A stretch of DNA of 64,000 bases from WFZT01 sp964571845 (GCA_964571845.1 CAZNDM010000087.1:39290-103289), one strand, 5' to 3'; counted from the first letter of the stretch, positions 36,636-45,358 are shown. Notes: generated from the sequence alone by a model not told the origin. Program-made: numbers and translations.

Positions 36636-37498
36636 CTCGTGAGGATATTCAATCTGTCTCTTGCTCTCGTTGCATACGGTGATCTTTTGTAAAATACAAT
36701 GAGTTTTTCGTATGTCTCAATAGCCTTGTCAAATTCTCCAATCTGCTCATACGATAGACCGAGATAAAAAAGGGCATCATCCATTATCGTGTAGGGCTTG
36801 TTAAAATCAAGCACCCTTTTGAAGTAAGCTATGGCTGAGTCATAGATTTCCGTTTCGTAGTACATCTTTCCGATCTGGAATAGCGAGTTTCCTACTATCC
36901 AGTCCCTTTCAACAAACTTTGGATCAGCAGAATTTATCACCTCAAGAACATCCTGGTATCGCCCAACTTCATAAAGGCATTTTGCATATGGAGCTGCAAC
37001 ATCCTTCAGGTCACCGCCTCCAAGAGAGATGTAGTTCTCGTAGTTCTCAACCGCTCTTTTACAATCACCTTTTTTATAATAATAATCGCCAAGAATTTTG
37101 AATCTATGACCAAGATTAAAAAGCGGGTCAAATTGGATAACCTTTTCAAGGGCATAAATAGCGAGTCTTTTTTCCCCTTTTGAATAAGCACTATCCGCAA
37201 TCTCTATGAGGAGATCTATGTAGTTTTTGCGGTCTTTTCCATAAATATTTCCGTTCATTGAATATAGGGTTTTGAGCGCCTTTGGATACTTCCCCCACGC
37301 AAAATATACCTTTGCAAGGAGAATTCGGTATTTTGGCGGCAATCCGGAAGTTTCCTCCTGCTCAAGTATCAATGCCTCTGCTTTTTTAAACTGCTTTTCC
37401 TTTATCAGCTCCTCAACTTTTGATTCAACTGACCCTCCGAAGTTGCACGACTGAGTGAGGAAAAATATGGCAAATAGCGTAATTACCGTCTTTTTCAT
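36632..37498 (-). CDS. TPR-repeat lipoprotein
   Basis: This 288-residue protein starts MKKTVITLFAIFFLTQSC, with lipobox Cys18, and is then almost entirely helical tetratricopeptide repeats (for example DDALFYLGLSYEQIGEFDKAIETYEKLI and NYENYISLGGG). Such lipoproteins scaffold outer-membrane or wall machineries (BamD- or YbgF-like), but the specific partner is unknown. It is the first gene of the operon leading to SpoIID, the Ig-like lipoprotein and PTPS. TATAAT lies only 7 bases before its ATG and no Shine-Dalgarno sequence is present, suggesting a leaderless transcript. Confidence 0.83.
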   Translation of the reverse strand: MKKTVITLFAIFFLTQSCNFGGSVESKVEELIKEKQFKKAEALILEQEETSGLPPKYRILLAKVYFAWGKYPKALKTLYSMNGNIYGKDRKNYIDLLIEIADSAYSKGEKRLAIYALEKVIQFDPLFNLGHRFKILGDYYYKKGDCKRAVENYENYISLGGGDLKDVAAPYAKCLYEVGRYQDVLEVINSADPKFVERDWIVGNSLFQIGKMYYETEIYDSAIAYFKRVLDFNKPYTIMDDALFYLGLSYEQIGEFDKAIETYEKLIVFYKRSPYATRARDRLNILTR

Positions 37499-37505
37499 GG
37501 ATTTT

Positions 37506-37544
37506 ATTATAATCTTTGACCTGCGTGAGTAAAAGTTTTAAATT
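37506..37544. promoter_or_regulatory. Divergent, overlapping promoters, both predicted leaderless
   Basis: Minus strand: perfect TATAAT at 37511 to 37506, 7 bases from the ATG at 37498; the -35 region (TTTTAC at 37534 to 37529) is weak. Plus strand: TTGACC (37516-37521), 17 bases and TAAATT (37539-37544), 6 bases from the ATG at 37551. Both transcripts would start at or next to the start codon. Confidence 0.6.
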
Positions 37545-37550
37545 TTTAGC

Positions 37551-38285
37551 ATGTGTGAGATGAAATTTGTTTCCGAAGGTCCATATCTTGTCCTGTTTAT
37601 ACACGGATTTTTTGGCAGCATAGAAACTTTTCGCGAGCAGGGTGAATTTTTAAAAAAACACGGCTTTTCGTACGCCCTTGTAACTTATCCATCCACGGAA
37701 TTCACCTTTGAGGACTTCATTGACTGTGTTGTTGAAAAACTTTTAGACCGGGGAGTAGAGAAATTCTCCGTAGTGGGAACCTCAATGGGTGGGTTCTGTG
37801 CCCAGCTGTTTGCTTCAAGGTACAACAACAGAATAGACTCTCTTGTGCTTACAAATACATTTTCATCAACTTCTTATTTTAGAAGAAAAAACAGGCTCAT
37901 TACTGCAATCGCGCCACTATTACCGGAAAAAGCGATAAAGTTTTACTTAAAAAGTGTGGTAAAAAAAGAATACGGCGGCTACAAACAGGTCGGGAAATTG
38001 TTCGAAATGGTTGATTCACTCACGAAAAAAGATGTCCTTGTGAGGGTCAAAGCCCTGATGTCAATTGAAAGCGTAAGTTTTGACAAAAAATTCCCCGTAG
38101 CAGTATTTGACTCTGCTGATGATGTTACAATTCCCGATTTTTTAAAGACTGAACTGAAGTTTACAGCACAGCCAGATTTTGAATACACATTCCCGGAGGG
38201 AGGACATTTCCCTTACATTTTCAGAAAAAACGAGTTTAATCAGATTTTACTTCAGTTTCTTAAGGATGTTTACGCCCTCGAATAA
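37551..38285 (+). CDS. Alpha/beta-hydrolase
   Basis: This 244-residue protein is a classical alpha/beta-hydrolase. The oxyanion segment is FIHGFFGS, the nucleophile Ser lies in the elbow GTSMGGF (near residue 82), the acid is probably the Asp of FDSADD and the base His is in GGHFPYI near the C-terminus. There is no signal peptide, so it is cytoplasmic. The substrate is unknown; esters, peptides or thioesters are possible. A second ATG lies three codons in. The promoter is 6 bases upstream of the first ATG. Its end overlaps the convergent Nudix gene by 26 bases. Confidence 0.85.
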   Translation: MCEMKFVSEGPYLVLFIHGFFGSIETFREQGEFLKKHGFSYALVTYPSTEFTFEDFIDCVVEKLLDRGVEKFSVVGTSMGGFCAQLFASRYNNRIDSLVLTNTFSSTSYFRRKNRLITAIAPLLPEKAIKFYLKSVVKKEYGGYKQVGKLFEMVDSLTKKDVLVRVKALMSIESVSFDKKFPVAVFDSADDVTIPDFLKTELKFTAQPDFEYTFPEGGHFPYIFRKNEFNQILLQFLKDVYALE

Positions 38286-38793
38286 GATTTCGCACCTTTT
38301 CAATCATCTTTCTATGCGTTGAAAAAGGTATTTCAGGCAGAGAATCGAGCGGGAAAAATCTGACATCAGCAGCATCGTCTCCAGCCTTTGGTTCTCCGGC
38401 AATCCACCTGAGCCTGTAACCAATGCTTATTATCCATCTGTACTTCAAACTTGACTGGCCATATATCCCGACAATTTCTTCAACTTCACCCTTTATTCCT
38501 GTCTCCTCAAGGAGTTCTCTTGTGGCAGTTTCTTCTGGCTGTTCTCCAATTTCCATAAAACCGGATGGAAGTGCCCACATACCTTCAGCTGGCGGCACAC
38601 CCCTTTTCACGAGAAGGATCTCATTTTTATCATTTAAAACCACGCACGCAACCACGGGCACAGGATTTTCCCAGATTATCATGTCACATGTGGGGCAATA
38701 CAGCCTTTTCTCACCGTCGTGCAACTTCTTCTCAAGTCTGGTGCCACACAGAGGGCAATATTTGAACGGATAAAAGGGCTTTATTTCCATCAA
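38260..38793 (-). CDS. Nudix hydrolase with zinc ribbon (NudC-like)
   Basis: This 177-residue protein begins with a zinc ribbon (CPLCGTRL and CPTCDM) and carries a full Nudix box, GFMEIGEQPEETATRELLEE with the trailing TGI. The arrangement resembles the C-terminal half of NAD(H) pyrophosphatase NudC, which removes NMN or deNADs RNA, but the N-terminal NudC domain is missing. It probably cleaves a nucleoside diphosphate linked to another moiety. It overlaps the upstream SppA gene by 4 bases (ATGA), so the two are translated together, and overlaps the convergent hydrolase gene. Confidence 0.88.
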   Translation of the reverse strand: MMEIKPFYPFKYCPLCGTRLEKKLHDGEKRLYCPTCDMIIWENPVPVVACVVLNDKNEILLVKRGVPPAEGMWALPSGFMEIGEQPEETATRELLEETGIKGEVEEIVGIYGQSSLKYRWIISIGYRLRWIAGEPKAGDDAADVRFFPLDSLPEIPFSTHRKMIEKVRNLIRGRKHP

Positions 38794-40940
38794 TTTAGCT
38801 CCAGTTTGTATGGCATCATGTAAAGATACGGTGCCGTCAGTAAATTCATGTAAGTGCTTATACCGGCTCCAGGCAAATTAAAGGAAAACCTTCGCTCCGG
38901 ATAAACTTTTACTTCAAAATCACCTTTAATACCCGCAAGCTTCGCCGCCTCCCTTATAGCCTCTGATAAACCACCAATTCTGTCAACAAGCCCGATCTCC
39001 TTCGCTCTTCGCCCGCTCCAGATCCTTCCCCTTCCGATCACATTGACTGAATCCTTTGATATTCCTCTACACTCTGAAACACGAGAGATAAACATATCGT
39101 ATCCCCATTGAAGCTCCTTTTCGAGGATTTCCCAGCCACGCGGAGAAAATTTCCTGAATAGAGAGTATTCATCTGCAAGTTTATTGGTCTTAAGAATCTT
39201 TGTGTTAACACCTATTTTCTCTGTAAACTCCTTAAAAACGAGCTTGCCACCGAGAATACCGATAGAGCCGGTTATTGTATTATTGTCTGCATAGATGAGG
39301 TTTCCAGGCGCTGCAATGTAGTACCCCCCTGAAGCAGCAAGCCATCCCATTGACACAACGAGTGGCTTCTCTTTTCTCAGTTTCATCAGCTCCTGCCAGA
39401 TCATCTCCGACGCAATTGCATCACCACCGCCTGAATTGATTCGAAATACCACTGCCTTGACATGCCTGTTTTCCCGAAGTTCCCTTATTACTTTCACCAT
39501 TGTAAGTGATCCGATGGTTTTACCTAAAATGCCATCTGAACTTTCGCCATTTACAATTGAACCTTCAGCTGTCAAAACGGCGATCACAGGTTTCACCCAC
39601 CCCTCGTCAACATATCTTCTTGTCCCGTATTCGGCAAACTCCTGTTCTTCGAGGTCAGTCTGATGTAGTATGCTATCAACGAGACCGTACTTCAGAGCCT
39701 GTTCAGAATTGAAATACCCAATTTCATCCATGAGCCTTCTCAGGCTGTCTTCAGAGATTTTCCTCGATTTAGACACCCGGGCAAGGAAATCGCTGAGAAA
39801 ATCTTTGAGTAACTCTTCTGTCTGGATACTGTCGTATTCGGAAATATTCGATCTTGTGAAAGGCTCTACAGCACTTTTGTACTCTTTGATGTGGTACATT
39901 TCTGCCTCGACACCGAGTTTTTTCATGAGGTCAAGAAAATAAAACTTTGTGGCAACGAATCCGGGGATCAAAACTCCGCCCATCGTCTGAATAAACACCT
40001 TACTCCCCGCTGAAGCAAGGTAGTAAGTAATTGGATTGTAAATACTTGAAAAGAAATAGACTTTTTTCCCGCGAAATTTGAGTCTTTCGACCTCTTTTCT
40101 CAACTCCTCAGCCTGATTGTATGTGAGCTTCGGATTTTCGAGCTTTATAAGAATCTCTTTTACAAACACATCCTTTTCCAGACTTTCAAACTGCCTGAGC
40201 AGGTCAAAGAAACTTGTCTGACGTCTGAGAAAACGCATTTTGCCCACCTCAGGGTATGATCCTTTTAAGGTTAATTCAACCTTTCTCTTTTTCGGAAGTG
40301 AAATCCTCGAAGGATAGGTCTCCGATGATACGATAAGGCTGTAATCCGACGAATTTTCTCGACCTCTGTAACCAAGACCAAAATTGGAGGAGAAAACTCT
40401 CAGTCCTATACCCAGTTCCCCGGATCTGTTCATATCAAACGCAAACTGCATTCCCTTTATAGGTTCGAAAATCAATCCGCCGCCATAATCTTCAATGGAA
40501 TCAGAGTAAGAAATGTTTGCATAAATTCTGGCAATGCCTCCGAGAAGTCTCACACCTGTGCCACCTCTGACGACATAATCGTCTTCACTTGCCCTTATGT
40601 ATGTGTTGAATGTCAGAATGGTCCCGATTCTCTTGATCACGCCTGCCCTGAATGCGTAATTATCGCCTCTGGATAATCCAAATCCGATAAAAGTGCCGTC
40701 AGCTATTTTAAAACCCGTGGCGTAGTGGAAAGTTTTTGTACTGTCAGTCAGAGAAACACCGATTCCGTAAAACCCGGCAAGCAGGCTGATATCTTTTTCC
40801 GCAGAACGAGATTCGAGGAGTAACTCAAATCCCGGCGTAAATCCTAAAGACGCAGGATTACCTGCTACACCTTCAGCCCTGAAGGGAAAAGCAGAGTTCC
40901 CATAAAAGCTTATCATTAGAATCATGCTAAAAATATTCAT
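38790..40940 (-). CDS. SppA-type signal peptide peptidase with beta-barrel-like N-terminal domain
   Basis: This 716-residue protein starts with a signal-like segment (MNIFSMILMISFYGNSAF). About 210 residues then alternate in the manner of outer-membrane beta strands and resemble PorV-like proteins (NPASLGFTPGFELLLESRS, many Gly-aromatic turns). From about residue 240 to the end it is a tandem S49 peptidase. Catalytic Lys355 (EYKSAVEP) and Ser537 (AASGGYYIA) match the Lys/Ser dyad of E. coli SppA, which forms across its two repeats. The enzyme may digest signal peptides or envelope proteins. GGAGGT lies six bases before the ATG. Confidence 0.85.
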   Translation of the reverse strand: MNIFSMILMISFYGNSAFPFRAEGVAGNPASLGFTPGFELLLESRSAEKDISLLAGFYGIGVSLTDSTKTFHYATGFKIADGTFIGFGLSRGDNYAFRAGVIKRIGTILTFNTYIRASEDDYVVRGGTGVRLLGGIARIYANISYSDSIEDYGGGLIFEPIKGMQFAFDMNRSGELGIGLRVFSSNFGLGYRGRENSSDYSLIVSSETYPSRISLPKKRKVELTLKGSYPEVGKMRFLRRQTSFFDLLRQFESLEKDVFVKEILIKLENPKLTYNQAEELRKEVERLKFRGKKVYFFSSIYNPITYYLASAGSKVFIQTMGGVLIPGFVATKFYFLDLMKKLGVEAEMYHIKEYKSAVEPFTRSNISEYDSIQTEELLKDFLSDFLARVSKSRKISEDSLRRLMDEIGYFNSEQALKYGLVDSILHQTDLEEQEFAEYGTRRYVDEGWVKPVIAVLTAEGSIVNGESSDGILGKTIGSLTMVKVIRELRENRHVKAVVFRINSGGGDAIASEMIWQELMKLRKEKPLVVSMGWLAASGGYYIAAPGNLIYADNNTITGSIGILGGKLVFKEFTEKIGVNTKILKTNKLADEYSLFRKFSPRGWEILEKELQWGYDMFISRVSECRGISKDSVNVIGRGRIWSGRRAKEIGLVDRIGGLSEAIREAAKLAGIKGDFEVKVYPERRFSFNLPGAGISTYMNLLTAPYLYMMPYKLELN

Positions 40941-41386
40941 AGAACACCTCCTGAATTAATGACGAAGTAAAAACCCCCCACCCCCAATTGTCAACCATTG
41001 GACAAGGGCATCAAAAAATGCTTTTGGGAAGAGGAGAAATATAATTTTCAACTTCTTTCCTTTGTAGTGAGTATAGCTGTGTGGAGAAAAATTTTTCGTA
41101 AACATACTCCTCCACGAAGTTCTGTATAGGAGAGATTATATGTTAATCTTTCCCTCTTCGTGGGAGAAAAGGTTTTTGGTGGATCTTCTCGTAATCAGAA
41201 GAGGAAATTTAATAGAGTTTCCCTAAAAGGTAAAAAGGAGAGTGATTACTGAATAAAACATTTATTCAAACACTCTCAATATCAGGAAATGTATAGGAAG
41301 ATTGCCAGATCCTGACTCTGCTATACTAAGGTTTATGGAAAAAATGGGGGTCAGATAATCTATGTCTTTCATGCAAATTTAAAAAG
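40941..41386 (+). repeat. Gene-free stretch with hairpins related to other gaps
   Basis: No gene is seen. A segment around 41031-41065 (GAGGAGAAATATAATTTTCA, then ACTTCTTTCC) resembles 50881-50910, and short inverted repeats follow (CTTCT with AGAAG near 41190). A two-tier hairpin lies at 41238-41277: an outer stem GAGAGTG/CACTCTC, an inner stem TGAATAAA/TTTATTCA and an ACA loop. Its sequence is related to the repeat edges at 51440-51483 and 33530-33567. Confidence 0.55.
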
Positions 41387-41416
41387 TTGACATATAAGGG
41401 GGGTGGTACATATAAT
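41387..41416 (+). promoter_or_regulatory. Consensus promoter of the acyl-CoA mutase gene
   Basis: Both hexamers are perfect: TTGACA (41387-41392) and TATAAT (41411-41416), with an 18-base spacer. The leader is about 20 bases and carries GGGGGT eight bases before the ATG. Confidence 0.8.
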
Positions 41417-41440
41417 TCACCCAAAAAGGGGGTATTTGAC

Positions 41441-43114
41441 ATGTTTGATGAACTCAAAAGAAATCTTGAGGAATGGTATAATCGAAGGAAAGAGAGATCA
41501 AAAGATTTAAAGGAAAAGTATCAGACAATTTCAGGACTCCCGATAAAGGACTTATACACCCCCCTTGACATAAAAGACTTCGATTACATGGAAAAACTGG
41601 GTTTTCCGGGAGAATATCCCTACACGCGTGGACCATATTACAACATGTACAGGGGTCGTGTGTGGACAATGAGGCAGTTTGCCGGCTTTGGTCGCGCCCG
41701 TGACACTAACAGAAGATTTAAGTATCTTCTCGAGCACGGTGAGACCGGCTTATCCACAGCCTTCGATTTTCCGACACTTTACGGAAGAGACTCCGATGAC
41801 CCACTTTCTGAAGGAGAGGTAGGCCGTGTGGGCGTCGCGGTTGATACACTTGCTGACTTTGAAATTCTTTTTGACGGAATCCCCCTTGATAAAGTTTCCA
41901 CATCATTTACCATCAATCCCACAGCCTCGATTATTCTCGCAATGTACATAGTTGTGGGTGAAAAGCAGGGAGTCCCGTCTCACAAATTGAGGGGAACCAT
42001 TCAGAATGATATGTTCAAAGAGTATCATGCTCAGAACGAATGGATATTTCCACCTGAGCCATCATTAAGGATAATCACTGACATTTTTGCCTTTGCAAAA
42101 GACCATGTCCCCAAATTCAACACGATTTCCATATCCGGTTATCATATAAGAGAGGCTGGTTCCACGGCTGTTCAGGAGCTTGCGTTTACCCTTGCCGATG
42201 GATTTGCCTATGTGGAGGCAGGTATCAGGGCGGGACTCAATGTTGACGATTTTGCGCCGAGACTCTCGTTTTTCTTCAACTCACACATGGATTTCTTTGA
42301 GGAAATAGCAAAATTCCGCGCCGCAAGGAGAATATGGGCACGAGAAATGAAAAACCGTTACAAAGCCAAAAAGCCGGAGAGCTGGAGGCTGAGATTCCAC
42401 ACCCAGACTGCAGGTTGCTCCCTCACACTCCAGCAACCTGAGAACAACATCGTGAGAACGGCTTACGAGGCACTTGCCGCGGTTCTCGGAGGTACCCAGT
42501 CACTTCACACAAACTCCTTTGACGAAGCCGTCCAGCTACCTTCTGAAAAAGCCGTAAAAATAGCTCTCAGAACCCAGCAGATCATAGCCGAGGAGACAGG
42601 TGTAATAAACACCATAGATCCACTTGCAGGATCCTATTTCGTCGAAGCTCTCACGGACACAATGGAAAAAGAAGCGTACAAATATTTTGACAAAATCCTC
42701 GAGTTTGGCGATGGATCTTTCCTTGACGGCGTTCTAAAAGGGATAGAAATTGGATTTTTCCGTAAGGAAATTGCGGATGCAGCTTACGACTATCAGCGGC
42801 GAGTGGAAGCCGGAGAGTATGTTGTTGTTGGCATCAACAAATATGTTGATCCAGATGAAAAAATAGAGATCCCGAGATTCTACATTGATCCCAATGTTGA
42901 GCCAGAGCAGATTGCATTTCTCAAGAAGATAAAAGAGGAAAGGGACAACACGGCTGTCCAGAATGCACTGAAAAGACTCAAAGAAGCTGCAGAGACCAAC
43001 AAGAATCTCATGCCCTACATCATTGATGCAGTAAGAGTGTACGCAACAGAAGGTGAGATTGTTAACACGCTCAAATCGGTTTTCGGTGCCTACAAAGAGC
43101 TTGTAATGATTTAA
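41441..43114 (+). CDS. icmA: B12-dependent acyl-CoA mutase large subunit, isobutyryl-CoA-mutase type
   Basis: This 557-residue TIM-barrel subunit belongs to the methylmalonyl-CoA mutase family but lacks the C-terminal B12 domain, so it needs a separate small subunit, which is not adjacent. Methylmalonyl-CoA mutase uses Tyr89 and Arg207 to hold the substrate carboxylate. Here the equivalent residues are Phe80 (MRQFAGF) and Gln198 (EYHAQNEW), the pair reported for isobutyryl-CoA mutase. Other active-site residues (GTIQND, SGYHIREAG) are kept. It should interconvert isobutyryl- and butyryl-CoA or a similar acyl-CoA pair. The start is the ATG at 41441 after GGGGGT; a longer frame begins inside the promoter's TTGACA. 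Confidence 0.85.
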   Translation: MFDELKRNLEEWYNRRKERSKDLKEKYQTISGLPIKDLYTPLDIKDFDYMEKLGFPGEYPYTRGPYYNMYRGRVWTMRQFAGFGRARDTNRRFKYLLEHGETGLSTAFDFPTLYGRDSDDPLSEGEVGRVGVAVDTLADFEILFDGIPLDKVSTSFTINPTASIILAMYIVVGEKQGVPSHKLRGTIQNDMFKEYHAQNEWIFPPEPSLRIITDIFAFAKDHVPKFNTISISGYHIREAGSTAVQELAFTLADGFAYVEAGIRAGLNVDDFAPRLSFFFNSHMDFFEEIAKFRAARRIWAREMKNRYKAKKPESWRLRFHTQTAGCSLTLQQPENNIVRTAYEALAAVLGGTQSLHTNSFDEAVQLPSEKAVKIALRTQQIIAEETGVINTIDPLAGSYFVEALTDTMEKEAYKYFDKILEFGDGSFLDGVLKGIEIGFFRKEIADAAYDYQRRVEAGEYVVVGINKYVDPDEKIEIPRFYIDPNVEPEQIAFLKKIKEERDNTAVQNALKRLKEAAETNKNLMPYIIDAVRVYATEGEIVNTLKSVFGAYKELVMI

Positions 43115-43390
43115 ATGGCACATCTCATCATCCATCAGGAAAGAGAGGAGGTATTTGGTAAACTCCGTACGCAAGATAATGCCTATATATCCGGATCTGA
43201 TGCCGTTGTGATTTGGAAGATCGGAGATATAAATTTACCGATAATTTTCCGACCCCAGTCCACAGGTATCCTTGTAAGAGCCGACAATTTTCCAGTATTT
43301 ATTGAGGAGAAATTCATAGAAAATGTGCTCTTCGAGGTGGCAAAGATGTTTGAGCATGTGCAATTTTTCAATTTCAGTGGATTTAGATAA
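43115..43390 (+). CDS. Small hypothetical protein after the mutase gene
   Basis: This 91-residue frame begins at the ATG directly after the mutase stop (TAA-ATG, no gap) and has a plausible mix of charged and hydrophobic residues (IWKIGDINLPIIFRP, FIEEKFIENVLFEVAKMF). It is not a B12-binding small subunit: the DxHxxG motif is absent. No Shine-Dalgarno sequence is clear and no family is recognised. It could be a real cotranscribed gene or a chance frame. Confidence 0.45.
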   Translation: MAHLIIHQEREEVFGKLRTQDNAYISGSDAVVIWKIGDINLPIIFRPQSTGILVRADNFPVFIEEKFIENVLFEVAKMFEHVQFFNFSGFR

Positions 43391-43482
43391 AGTTTTCCAC
43401 ATATTGTAGAGGCAGCGAAACAAAGCTGAAAAACAAGAATATTCAAGAATTTGCATAACCAATCATTGATAGTTCGAAAAAG

Positions 43483-43512
43483 TTGACAATAGGGTTTTAG
43501 TAGATTAATAAT
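43483..43512 (+). promoter_or_regulatory. Promoter of dockerin-like secreted protein gene
   Basis: TTGACA (43483-43488), an 18-base spacer and AATAAT (43507-43512; TAATAA with a 17-base spacer is also possible). A GGGGGG ribosome site lies seven bases before the ATG at 43569. Confidence 0.6.
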
Positions 43513-43568
43513 TTACTGTGGTCTTTCAAATAATTTGAGAAAAAGAAAAACCATAAGGGGGGTTAATT

Positions 43569-45275
43569 ATGTACAGGAAGTTTCTGGTAATAGCCCTGGC
43601 ACTTTTGCTGGGGAGTGCGTATGGAGCTTTCCCGGGGACAATATCCTCGGGTGATGTTACAGGACCTCCCGGTTCTGTTATGGTTGATTCCATCGTCTGG
43701 AGTGGTTTGAATTCTACTCATCATGTCGTTGCTGTTGTTTGCTCACTTGCTATTGCTGACGGTAATGTGGCTTTCTTCTATAACGGAGAAGATTATCCGC
43801 ATATCATGTGGAGTGGTCAGACAAGAGATTGGTATGACAATTTAATTCCAGCAGATCCTTCAAGATGGATGTTCGCGACCAACACAGAGGTTGATACAGC
43901 ATTCTGGGACGAAAACGACGAGCCATGGGGGTATCCTCCTGTTAAGGCAAAGGTGACAGCTATTACATTCAATAGCTTCTCATCTACAACAACACCCCTT
44001 GTGATATACTTCTTCCTTCAAATGGGCTGGACTGATGGAACAAATACAACAGTTGATATCTGGGTTAAAGCTATAGACAACACAGGGACGCTTCTCGGAA
44101 CTTCACACATTACGAAGACAATAAATGTTCAGACCCCACCTCCGGTCTCCATTTCCGGTCATGTTACGACCTGGAATTCAGCGGCAATTGAGGATGCAGT
44201 AGCTTATCTCGAGGGAGGAAATATTGGTTACGCCACAGATACAACTGACAATACGGGAGCTTACAGTTTTTCCGGTCTTGAACAGGGTAATGACTTTACC
44301 GTGTATGTCGAAAAACAAAACGAGAGCAACCAATCCGCTATTACACCTTATGACGCTTATCTCATCTATCACTTCTTGCTGGGAGGCGGAAGTCTTACCG
44401 ATGACCAAAAGAGAGTTGCAAACACACAGCAGAGTGATAACCATTTTGCCAATTCTCCTTACGATGTTCCTGGAACAGGGGGAGGAGAAGACAACCTCAA
44501 TCCAAACGATGTGAGAGCAGTCGTTTCGTATCTCGTTTCAAGACCTGACCATGTGGCAGACAACTACACAGGTTACTGGTTCTTCTATCCTTACTGGAGA
44601 GACTACAACGACATTTCAAGCGATGTAACAAATGCAGACTTCACAGGGTACCTCATGGGAGATGTTGATGGTAACTATTCCAAAAAGGCACCGCTCAATT
44701 ATTCACCCCTCGTAAAGGTCGATGAGTTCGTTCCTGAAAGATCGGTGTCAAAAGTGTATGTGGAGAGCAAAGCACACGGATTTGTAATTGAACTCAGATA
44801 CAATCCTGAGAAAGTTGTTATAAAGTCAATCAGAAAAACACTATCGGCACCAGCAGATCTCGTGTACGACTATTCAGTTGAGAACGGTATCATCAGGATT
44901 GCCGGTGTAACTGTGAATGGAACCATAAGTGGCACATTATTCGAAATCAACTATGATGCCGTTTCAGGTGATCAGGCAGTACTTTCCAAGGCAGGATTTG
45001 ACAACACTTACTACCTGCCCAACGAGAAACCAAGAATCACGAGACTTGATGCAACTTACAGAAACGGGGTTGTGCTCCTGAACAGTGCCACACCTCTTTA
45101 CGGTTCATTTGCTCTTGAAATTTACACGGTTGACGGCAGAAGGATCGTATCAAGGGATGTGAACTTTACAGGGAATCTTGCAAGCTTAAGCGTTGGTCTC
45201 ACACCTGGTATATACTTCATCCGTGTCCGCGGAGCTGAAGGTATAAGCCAAGCCAAACTGGTTGTTTTGAGGTAA
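43569..45275 (+). CDS. Secreted protein with dockerin-like repeats, cohesin-like domain and sorting tail
   Basis: This 568-residue protein has a signal peptide (MYRKFLVIALALLLGSAYG), an N-terminal beta domain, and a carboxypeptidase-regulatory-like domain (about 196-250; VSISGHVTTWNSAAIEDAV). Dockerin-type segments follow: SAITPYDAYLIYHFLLGG near 256-273, NLNPNDVRAVVSYLVS near 310, and DVTNADFTGYLMGDVDGN near 353. Residues about 390-475 look like a cohesin-fold domain, and a Por/type IX-like sorting domain ends AKLVVLR. It probably forms extracellular protein assemblies. The next gene encodes a cohesin-like protein, so the pair may bind each other. A promoter and GGGGGG site precede it; a 24-bp palindrome follows. 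Confidence 0.8.
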   Translation: MYRKFLVIALALLLGSAYGAFPGTISSGDVTGPPGSVMVDSIVWSGLNSTHHVVAVVCSLAIADGNVAFFYNGEDYPHIMWSGQTRDWYDNLIPADPSRWMFATNTEVDTAFWDENDEPWGYPPVKAKVTAITFNSFSSTTTPLVIYFFLQMGWTDGTNTTVDIWVKAIDNTGTLLGTSHITKTINVQTPPPVSISGHVTTWNSAAIEDAVAYLEGGNIGYATDTTDNTGAYSFSGLEQGNDFTVYVEKQNESNQSAITPYDAYLIYHFLLGGGSLTDDQKRVANTQQSDNHFANSPYDVPGTGGGEDNLNPNDVRAVVSYLVSRPDHVADNYTGYWFFYPYWRDYNDISSDVTNADFTGYLMGDVDGNYSKKAPLNYSPLVKVDEFVPERSVSKVYVESKAHGFVIELRYNPEKVVIKSIRKTLSAPADLVYDYSVENGIIRIAGVTVNGTISGTLFEINYDAVSGDQAVLSKAGFDNTYYLPNEKPRITRLDATYRNGVVLLNSATPLYGSFALEIYTVDGRRIVSRDVNFTGNLASLSVGLTPGIYFIRVRGAEGISQAKLVVLR

Positions 45276-45287
45276 AAAAGGAGAGGA

Positions 45288-45335
45288 AAAATGGAGGGGA
45301 GGCGCGCTTTATAAAGCGCGCCTCCCCTCCATTTT
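45288..45335 (+). terminator. 24-bp perfect palindrome between the dockerin- and cohesin-like genes
   Basis: Arms 45288-45311 and 45312-45335 are exact reverse complements centred in TTTATAAA. The left arm starts with A residues and the right ends ATTTT, so it can act as a terminator in both directions. It lies in the 83-base gap between two same-strand genes. Confidence 0.85.
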
Positions 45336-45358
45336 AACAAACCCCAAAAGGAGCAAAA

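Noticed and set aside
41441..43114. Plain methylmalonyl-CoA mutase assignment
   Set aside because: Phe and Gln replace the Tyr and Arg that bind the methylmalonyl carboxylate.
43115..43390. Small B12-binding subunit of the mutase
   Set aside because: The frame lacks the DxHxxG motif and is too short.
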